From Selenomonadaceae bacterium (GTDB taxonomy: Bacteria; Bacillota; Negativicutes; Selenomonadales; Selenomonadaceae), in the NCBI GenBank assembly GCA_016286075.1, contig JAEERZ010000108.1:1-7547 (forward strand): 7,547 nt of DNA, given 5' to 3'. The notes below the pieces were generated by a model. The model was not told where the DNA came from. It ran no database searches and was given only the letters and a program-made list of their open reading frames with translations. The number at the start of each line of letters is the position of its first letter. The stretch's first letter is position 1. The translations under genes were made by a program, and so were the position numbers. This document shows, piece after piece, positions 1-4,436 of this stretch.

Positions 1-613
1 CCCGAATTTTGAACGGGCTTCGTCCTACGCCGCGCCGAAGGATATCCTGCGAAAATCGGTGGAGGAACTGAAACAGCTTCGCGACGCGGGGCTGGAGCTT
101 CTCTACTACGGCATGGAAACCGGCGACGCGGTGACGCTGGCGAAAATCAACAAAGGCGTGGACGACAAGGAGAGCATCGAGGTCGGCCAGCGGGTCATCG
201 CGGCGGGCATGAAACTTTCGATGATGGTAATTCTCGGCATCGCGGGTGAGGAAGGCTCGGAACGGCATGCGCTGGAAACGGCGAAGGCCATCAACGCCAT
301 CCGTCCGACGATGCTCGGCGCGATTTGCCTGATGCTGTACCGGGGCAGCGAACTGAAAGCGGAATTCGAGCGCGGCGAGTTCAAGCCCCTTTCCCCTGCA
401 GGCCTCATGGAAGAATTGAAGCTGATGATCGAGCACGTGGAGCTTCCCGCGACCGAGCACTGCCTGTTCCGAAGCAACCATATCTCGAATTATGTGCCGC
501 TGAAGGCGACGCTGCCGGAGGACAAGGAGAGCCTGCTCCGCGACATCGAATACAGCATCGGCGAGCTGAAAAAGCTCAAGGACTGGGACGTATATAATCA
601 CGACAAATATTGA
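1..613 (+). CDS. Radical SAM protein, C-terminal part (5' end outside window)
   Basis: The reading frame is open from base 2 to the TGA at 611-613, giving 203 visible residues. A GTG at base 59 lies inside this open frame and has no ribosome binding site, so it is not taken as the start. The segment LLYYGMETGD, then INKGV, then a glycine-rich MMVILGIAGEEG strand matches the second half of the radical SAM barrel seen in the Elp3/MiaB-type family (GxExG, later 'IxGxxGE' strand). The cluster-binding CxxxCxxC motif would be in the missing N-terminal part and cannot be checked. The tail SNHISNYVPLKATLPEDK followed by a Lys/Glu-rich helix is typical of short, roughly 290-residue radical SAM proteins annotated only by superfamily. 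The substrate is unknown. The gene ends at a shared terminator facing the convergent gene at 677-1435. The superfamily is fairly sure; the specific function is not known. Confidence 0.85.
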   Translation, partial: PNFERASSYAAPKDILRKSVEELKQLRDAGLELLYYGMETGDAVTLAKINKGVDDKESIEVGQRVIAAGMKLSMMVILGIAGEEGSERHALETAKAINAIRPTMLGAICLMLYRGSELKAEFERGEFKPLSPAGLMEELKLMIEHVELPATEHCLFRSNHISNYVPLKATLPEDKESLLRDIEYSIGELKKLKDWDVYNHDKY

Positions 614-630
614 AAAAACTGCAAGCATAA

Positions 631-664
631 AAAATCCGCGAGAAGAAAACTTCTCGCGGATTTT
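631..664. terminator. Bidirectional intrinsic terminator between convergent genes
   Basis: A perfect inverted repeat pairs 631-645 (AAAATCCGCGAGAAG) with 650-664 around an AAAA loop. The arms end in A-runs and T-runs, so the transcript has a U-rich tail on either strand. It lies 17 bases after the radical SAM stop codon and 12 bases beyond the stop codon of the minus-strand gene, and so serves both. Confidence 0.9.
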
Positions 665-676
665 GTCATGTTTCCG

Positions 677-1435
677 TTATTCTGCTTCCGCAGGCGGCTG
701 CGGCGGCGGCACCGGAATCGGCTCCCGATGTCCCATGCCAGGGCCGTGTCCCATACCCGGACCGTGCCCCATGCCCGGTCCCCTGCCGGGGCCGCCCATC
801 ATCCAGTCGTGACGGAAAGCTTCCCGCAATACCTTGGCGTCGAGACCCAGTTCCTTTGCCACGTCCTCCCAACCGTTGTTGATTTTTTTCATTCCGAGGA
901 TCTCCCGGGCATCCTTGCCTGCGGCTTTGCCGAGCACTCCCGCCGCGCGCACGTCTCTCGGATGATAGCCGTCCCGGAGCAGCGTCCGCACTTCTTCCGT
1001 CGTCAGGTTCGTCTTGTCGTCAGCGATGCGCGCCGCCATAAGCTCCGCCATCGTCTCGTGAATCATTTCCCGCGTCACGCCCAGCGACTCGCCGACGGCG
1101 CGCCAGTCGCCCTGTTCCTCATACAGCGCCATGACCTCCGCAAAAGTATGGCCGCTGGTCCTCGCCAGCATGGAGCAGGGGAATACCTCGCGGAAAGCCC
1201 GCGGATTTTCCGCGAGATAAGCGGCGACCTCCGCCTCGTCCACGCCAAACATCTCCGCCGCCCTCTTCGCAGCCTCCTCGTCGTTCATACGCCACGGTCC
1301 TGGTCCCATGCGATGCTGCTCCATCGGATGGCCGCCGTGCCCGGCCGGCGGCTCCGCCTGGGCCGAGCTGCCGAAAAGGCTCGCTCCGATCAAAAGGCCG
1401 CCCGCCATCATAGCTGCAATACATTTTCTGTTCAC
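677..1435 (-). CDS. Exported helical-repeat protein with Met/His/Gly-rich GPGMGH tail, function unknown
   Basis: 252 residues, starting at a GTG (1433-1435) preceded at 7 bases by a perfect AGGAGG. Residues 1-27 form a signal peptide: positive MNRK, a hydrophobic core, then SSAQA before E28, a good signal peptidase I site. There is no lipobox, so it should be soluble outside the cytoplasmic membrane. Residues 28-50 are Gly/His/Met/Pro-rich. Residues 51-206 are predicted helical and hold three degenerate repeats (about 99-128, 148-171, 177-206). The first and third share the pattern E-x-hydrophobic pair, then W-x-x-V-x-x-x-LG. Residues 211-236 contain WMMGGPGRGP and three GPGMGH copies, and the end is proline-rich (PIPVPPPQPP). 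The Met/His tail could bind copper, nickel or another soft metal, by analogy with Met/His-rich periplasmic proteins, but this is inference. Spy/CpxP-like or other metal-stress roles are possible, yet no LTxxQ motif is seen. I do not recognise the family. It is transcribed alone, away from the signalling operon. Confidence 0.85.
   Translation of the reverse strand: MNRKCIAAMMAGGLLIGASLFGSSAQAEPPAGHGGHPMEQHRMGPGPWRMNDEEAAKRAAEMFGVDEAEVAAYLAENPRAFREVFPCSMLARTSGHTFAEVMALYEEQGDWRAVGESLGVTREMIHETMAELMAARIADDKTNLTTEEVRTLLRDGYHPRDVRAAGVLGKAAGKDAREILGMKKINNGWEDVAKELGLDAKVLREAFRHDWMMGGPGRGPGMGHGPGMGHGPGMGHREPIPVPPPQPPAEAE
731..784 (-). repeat. Three 18-bp tandem repeats encoding GPGMGH
   Basis: Three adjacent 18-base units (731-748, 749-766, 767-784) encode the three GPGMGH hexapeptides of the exported protein. 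The first two read TCCCATGCCAGGGCCGTG and TCCCATACCCGGACCGTG on the + strand; the third diverges over its last three bases. The nucleotide differences are mostly synonymous, which suggests an old in-frame expansion kept at protein level. Copy number could vary between strains by slippage. Confidence 0.8.
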
Positions 1436-1442
1436 AGTAAAA

Positions 1443-1448
1443 CCTCCT
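1443..1448 (-). promoter_or_regulatory. Ribosome binding site fixing the GTG start of the exported protein
   Basis: On the minus strand this reads AGGAGG, 7 bases before the GTG at 1433-1435. No in-frame ATG is equally well placed, and this start yields the complete signal peptide, so GTG is accepted. Confidence 0.85.
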
Positions 1449-1480
1449 TGCCTACATTCAAATTCTTTTACCGTGTTTTT

Positions 1481-1486
1481 AGTATA
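1481..1486 (-). promoter_or_regulatory. Possible -10 element for the exported-protein gene
   Basis: The minus strand reads TATACT here, about 46 bases before the start codon, in an AT-rich stretch. No convincing -35 hexamer lies 16-18 bases upstream (a TTGAAA is only 4 bases away), so either an activator or another sigma factor is needed, or this is not the promoter. The same bases overlap a perfect TATAAT on the + strand (1483-1488), which also lacks a good -35. Confidence 0.3.
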
Positions 1487-1611
1487 ATCGTTTCAAATTA
1501 AACGCGCCTTAAAAATTCGACGGAAAAACAAATTTTTCCTCCTCGCCGTGTTTCTCCGGAAAAGACAGCGACCTTTGGCCCGTCATTTATTTTTTCGGGC
1601 CCTCTTTCACA

Positions 1612-1641
1612 TTGAACAAAACGATTGATTTATGTTAAAAT
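1612..1641 (+). promoter_or_regulatory. Sigma-70-type promoter of the signalling operon
   Basis: TTGAAC at 1612-1617 (-35) and TAAAAT at 1636-1641 (-10) are separated by 18 bases. The -10 is preceded by TGT, giving an extended -10 (TGTTAAAAT). Transcription would start near 1648, leaving an untranslated leader of about 107 bases before the ATG at 1755. It is the best promoter match in the intergenic region and faces the three-gene operon. It is predicted from sequence only. Confidence 0.65.
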
Positions 1642-1664
1642 TCAGAAATAGGGTGAAAAAGGAA

Positions 1665-1700
1665 TTGCAGAACCGCTGAACAACGCCCCCGCTCCTGCGA
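1665..1700 (+). promoter_or_regulatory. Possible stem-loop in the operon leader
   Basis: TTGCAG (1665-1670) can pair with CTGCGA (1695-1700), including one G-U pair, enclosing a 24-base loop with a C-tract (CGCCCCCGC). The stem is short and no riboswitch class is matched. It is noted because it sits in a leader long enough for regulation. It may have no function. Confidence 0.25.
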
Positions 1701-1740
1701 GGACTTGACTTGATCGGCGATTCTTTATGGCGCCCTTCAT

Positions 1741-1750
1741 GGGGAGGTGA
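1741..1750 (+). promoter_or_regulatory. Ribosome binding site fixing the HD-GYP start at 1755
   Basis: GGGGAGGTGA matches the anti-Shine-Dalgarno strongly; its GGAGG core lies 7 bases before ATG 1755. The frame remains open back to a TTG at 1710, but that codon lacks such a site and would add 15 residues upstream of the first receiver strand. Confidence 0.9.
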
Positions 1751-1754
1751 TTTC

Positions 1755-3161
1755 ATGGGCAAAGGTAAAATACTGTTAGTCGAACAGGACGAAGTCAACC
1801 TGGCGATGACGGAAATGATTCTGTCCGAATTCGGCTACGACGTGAACACGGCCACCGACGGCGAGACGGCCATCCGCCTGCTGACGGAATCCAAGCATGA
1901 CCTTCTGCTCATCGACGTCATTATGCAGCCGCTGAACGGGATCGAGACGCTGACGCGCATTCGGGAAATCCCGGAGATCCGGGATATCAGCACGATCTTT
2001 TTGACGGTTTCCTCCCCGCGTTTGGATCTGAGCGAAGCGCTCCGGCTCGGCGTCCTCGACTTCATTCCCCAGCCGGTGTTGCCTGAAACGCTGTTTTCCT
2101 CGATCCGCCAAGCCATGCAAATGCCCGCGAAGGAAAAAATCCTCGCCGTGGACGACGACGACATGAACCTCTTCACGATACAGGAAATGTTTGGCATCCG
2201 CTACGATATTCGCTGCGCGTCTTCCGGCGCGGAAGCGCTGCGGGAAATAGCGAGGGAACGCCCCGATTTGGTACTGCTGGATTTCCACATGCCGGAAATG
2301 GACGGCATCGAAGTCCTTCAGCATATCCGGGACATCGAAGGCTGCGAAAACCTTCCGGTGGTCTTCTTGACGGCGGACACCGGAGCCGATACGGAAGCCG
2401 TCCTCTTTGAAGCGGGGGCCATGGACTTCATCGCCAAACCTTTCGTCATGCAGGTGGCCATGCAGCGCATCCACCGCATCTTAAACCTCAAGCACCTGCA
2501 GGACTCCCTGCAGGACGAGGTCGACAGGAAGACGTCGGAGCTCAGGGACAGCAACCAACGCCTGCAATCCCTGTCCGACCAGATCATACACGCGCTGACC
2601 AACGCCGTGGATACTAAGGACCGTTACACCAACGGTCATTCGGAGCGGGTTGCGGCATATTCGAGAGAAATCGCCCGCCGTCTCGGGAAACCCTCGAAAG
2701 AAATCAACGAGATATACAACATCGCCCTGCTGCACGACATCGGCAAGATCGGCATCGCAGACGCGATCATCAGCAAACCCAGCCGCCTCAACTCGGAAGA
2801 GTACGAGATCATCAAGAGCCACACCATAAAGGGGTACGAGATCCTCAAGGCCATCTCCGAAATGCCGGCGCTTCCCATCGGCGCGCGCTGGCATCACGAG
2901 CGGTACGACGGCACCGGCTACCCGGACGGCAAAGCTGGGAAAGACATTCCCGAAGTCGCCCGGATTATCTGCGTCGCCGACGCATACGACGCCATGTCCT
3001 CGGACAGAAGCTACCGCAAGGCGCTGCCCCAGTTCATCGTCCGCGAAGAAATCGAGCAGGGCAAGGGCGTCCAGTTCGACCCGAAGATTGCCGACGTCAT
3101 GCTGCAAATGATTGACGAAGACACGGAATACCGTATGCGCGGCGTCATGGAATGTCATTAA
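1755..3161 (+). CDS. REC-REC-HD-GYP response regulator, predicted c-di-GMP phosphodiesterase
   Basis: 468 residues, cytoplasmic, no membrane segment. Residues 5-120 are a first receiver with phosphoacceptor-like D54 (LLLID) and T84. Its acidic pair is E10-Q11 instead of D-D, and Q106 (FIPQP) replaces the conserved lysine, so it may not be phosphorylated normally. Residues 127-243 are a second receiver with all key residues: D133/D134, D176 (LLDFHMPEMDG), T206 and K228 (IAKPF). Residues 243-285 form a probable coiled-coil linker. Residues 286-460 are an HD-GYP domain with H295, the H327-D328 pair in HDIGKIGI, and HHERYDGTGYP at 380-390 complete. HD-GYP proteins hydrolyse cyclic-di-GMP to pGpG or GMP using two or three metals; these motifs being intact predicts activity. 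It is the first gene of a three-gene operon, and the next gene begins 28 bases after its stop. The hybrid kinase two genes on is the likely phosphate source for D176. The domain calls are firm; the target process (motility, surface growth) is unknown. Confidence 0.95.
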   Translation: MGKGKILLVEQDEVNLAMTEMILSEFGYDVNTATDGETAIRLLTESKHDLLLIDVIMQPLNGIETLTRIREIPEIRDISTIFLTVSSPRLDLSEALRLGVLDFIPQPVLPETLFSSIRQAMQMPAKEKILAVDDDDMNLFTIQEMFGIRYDIRCASSGAEALREIARERPDLVLLDFHMPEMDGIEVLQHIRDIEGCENLPVVFLTADTGADTEAVLFEAGAMDFIAKPFVMQVAMQRIHRILNLKHLQDSLQDEVDRKTSELRDSNQRLQSLSDQIIHALTNAVDTKDRYTNGHSERVAAYSREIARRLGKPSKEINEIYNIALLHDIGKIGIADAIISKPSRLNSEEYEIIKSHTIKGYEILKAISEMPALPIGARWHHERYDGTGYPDGKAGKDIPEVARIICVADAYDAMSSDRSYRKALPQFIVREEIEQGKGVQFDPKIADVMLQMIDEDTEYRMRGVMECH

Positions 3162-3173
3162 AGAGGTGCCGGG

Positions 3174-3179
3174 AAGGAG
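3174..3179 (+). promoter_or_regulatory. Ribosome binding site fixing the FIST gene start at 3190
   Basis: AAGGAG lies 10 bases before ATG 3190. It overlaps a perfect 12-base palindrome, AGGAGTACTCCT (3175-3186), which could fold as a weak 4-bp hairpin over the site. An upstream in-frame TTG at 3112 has no such site and would overlap the preceding gene by 50 bases, so it is not used. Confidence 0.75.
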
Positions 3180-3189
3180 TACTCCTATC

Positions 3190-4389
3190 ATGGATTCTGT
3201 CGTGCTGTACACCGAAGAAATCGACGACTTGAACGAAGCGGCTAAAGAGCTTTTCGACCAAGCGAAAAAGTTTCCTCTGAAAAAGAACTCCGTCGCCCTT
3301 TTATACGCGGAAGAAGAGACCGATCTGACCTCGCTTTACGCCCTGCTGTCGGAGCAATGGAAATTCCCCGTCGTAGGCTGCACGGCCATGGCCATGTTTC
3401 TGTCCGGCGTGGGCAACCGCAGCATCGGCATATCCGTCATGCTGATGACCGGGGACGATGTGTTTTTCGCCGCCGGCATGACCCGCGGCCTGAACCGGGA
3501 TAACTGCGACGAAGAAATTGCCCGGACGTACGCGGCGATAAAAGCGCAGCTTCCTTCGGAGGAAAAACTGATTCTCACCTTCGGCGGCATGCCCATGGAA
3601 GAAGATCATATATCGGGAGACGAAGCGATAGCCGCCATCGAAAAAGCCTGCGGCAAACACGTTCCCATTTTCGGCGCCCTCGCTTCCGACGGCTTCACCT
3701 GCGCCAACGCCCGCATTTTCTGCAACGGAAAGACGAACGCCCACAGCCAGGCGTTCCTGCTGATTGCCGGTGCGGTGGACCCGCAGGTCATCGAAGTCAA
3801 CTCCATCGAGAACAGGGCGAATTTCACTTACAAAGTTACCGAATCGAACCGGAACAAGGTCTTCCGTTTGGGCGACGGCACTTTCCTGGAAGCCTTGAAA
3901 CGCGAGAATATCGTGATCAAAACGGGGACGATCATCAACGATTACCTGCTTTCCCCTTTCATTTTAACGCTTTCGTACGACAACGGCGATACCGTCGAAG
4001 TCGCCCGCACCATCTTCATGCTGGATGCGGAAACGAGCACGGGCACTTTCCTCGGCTCGATTCCGGAGGGCTCGATTCTCGGCGTCGGCATCATCAACCG
4101 CTCCGACGTGCAAAAATCCGTGGAGCAGGCCTGCGACAAAATCGTCGAAGCGATTAACTCCTCGCCCAAGCAGTACAAGACTCTGCTCTGCATGACCTGC
4201 TGCGCCCGCTTCCTCGCCATGGCCAGCAACACGGACGCGGAGCTGAACGCCTGCCGCGAGCGGCTGCCGAGCGGCATGTCCTTCCTCGGCATGTACGGCA
4301 ACGGGGAATTCTGCCCGATCCGGGGCAACAAGACAGGCGAATACCACAATCTGTTCCACAACTTCACCTTCGCCATGGTGGCGCTATAA
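3190..4389 (+). CDS. FIST-domain ligand-sensing protein (FIST N and FIST C)
   Basis: 399 residues, soluble, with no enzymatic or output domain. The N-terminal half (about 30-200) has the FIST N pattern: a VVGCTA turn at 61-66 with the following GISVMLM strand, the FGGMPMEEDHISGDEA segment (131-146) and PIFGALASDGF (159-169). The C-terminal half (about 220-399) is FIST C: the IINDYLLSPF region, GSILGVGII, CCAR at 337-340 and the ending GMYGNGEFCPI...HNLFHNFTFAMVAL. FIST domains are sensory modules, proposed to bind small ligands. Some stand-alone members, called NosP, bind haem, sense nitric oxide and control a co-encoded kinase. That fits this gene's place between an HD-GYP regulator and a hybrid kinase, but the ligand here is unproven. 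It has 11 cysteines, including C334, C337 and C338 as a CxxCC group, which is high for a cytoplasmic protein and may point to redox, metal or haem sensing. The domain is firm; the ligand and partner are inference. Confidence 0.9.
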   Translation: MDSVVLYTEEIDDLNEAAKELFDQAKKFPLKKNSVALLYAEEETDLTSLYALLSEQWKFPVVGCTAMAMFLSGVGNRSIGISVMLMTGDDVFFAAGMTRGLNRDNCDEEIARTYAAIKAQLPSEEKLILTFGGMPMEEDHISGDEAIAAIEKACGKHVPIFGALASDGFTCANARIFCNGKTNAHSQAFLLIAGAVDPQVIEVNSIENRANFTYKVTESNRNKVFRLGDGTFLEALKRENIVIKTGTIINDYLLSPFILTLSYDNGDTVEVARTIFMLDAETSTGTFLGSIPEGSILGVGIINRSDVQKSVEQACDKIVEAINSSPKQYKTLLCMTCCARFLAMASNTDAELNACRERLPSGMSFLGMYGNGEFCPIRGNKTGEYHNLFHNFTFAMVAL

Positions 4390-4391
4390 GC

Positions 4392-4411
4392 CGCGCCGGA
4401 CAAACGGCGCG
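4392..4411 (+). other. Intercistronic hairpin between FIST and kinase genes
   Basis: CGCGCCG (4392-4398) pairs perfectly with CGGCGCG (4405-4411) around a 6-base loop, starting 3 bases after the FIST stop codon. No T-run follows, so it is unlikely to be a full terminator. It could protect the 3' end of the upstream message or lower the relative expression of the kinase. Confidence 0.5.
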
Positions 4412-4436
4412 CAAATGATACGCAGAGGTAAGTGCT

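Larger units (their letters stand above)
1436..1754. other. Divergent intergenic region, 319 bases
   Basis: This stretch separates two divergently transcribed units. It is much more AT-rich than the flanking genes, and I see no credible coding sequence in it. It holds the ribosome binding site and possible promoter of the minus-strand gene. It also has two short inverted repeats: GGAAAAA/TTTTTCC at 1522-1539 with a 4-base loop, and GGCCCG/CGGGCC at 1577-1601 with a 13-base loop. The rightward operon promoter (1612-1641) and the operon leader (about 1648-1754) complete it. The second inverted repeat ends 10 bases upstream of the -35 element, a position where an activator could bind, but no known operator is recognised. 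Confidence 0.7.

Noticed and set aside
1483..1488. Perfect TATAAT on the + strand as the operon promoter
   Set aside because: It has no acceptable -35 at 16-18 bases and would leave a leader of about 265 bases; the 1612-1641 promoter is better.
668..1501. Plus-strand open frame of 277 codons over the exported-protein gene
   Set aside because: The minus-strand reading has a signal peptide, a perfect ribosome binding site and internal repeats; the plus-strand product is Arg/His-rich and runs through the terminator arm region.
1648..1710. Cobalamin riboswitch in the operon leader
   Set aside because: Only isolated stretches (AGGGTGAAAA, CGCCCCCGC) recall the consensus; the conserved order and pairing are absent, and none of the operon genes has a B12 role.
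1710..1754. Extending the HD-GYP gene upstream to a TTG at 1710
   Set aside because: The strong GGGGAGGTGA site directly precedes ATG 1755, and the receiver fold begins right after that ATG. The extra 15 residues match nothing.
3112..3189. TTG start at 3112 for the FIST protein
   Set aside because: It would overlap the HD-GYP gene by 50 bases, has no ribosome binding site and adds non-conserved residues; ATG 3190 has a proper site.
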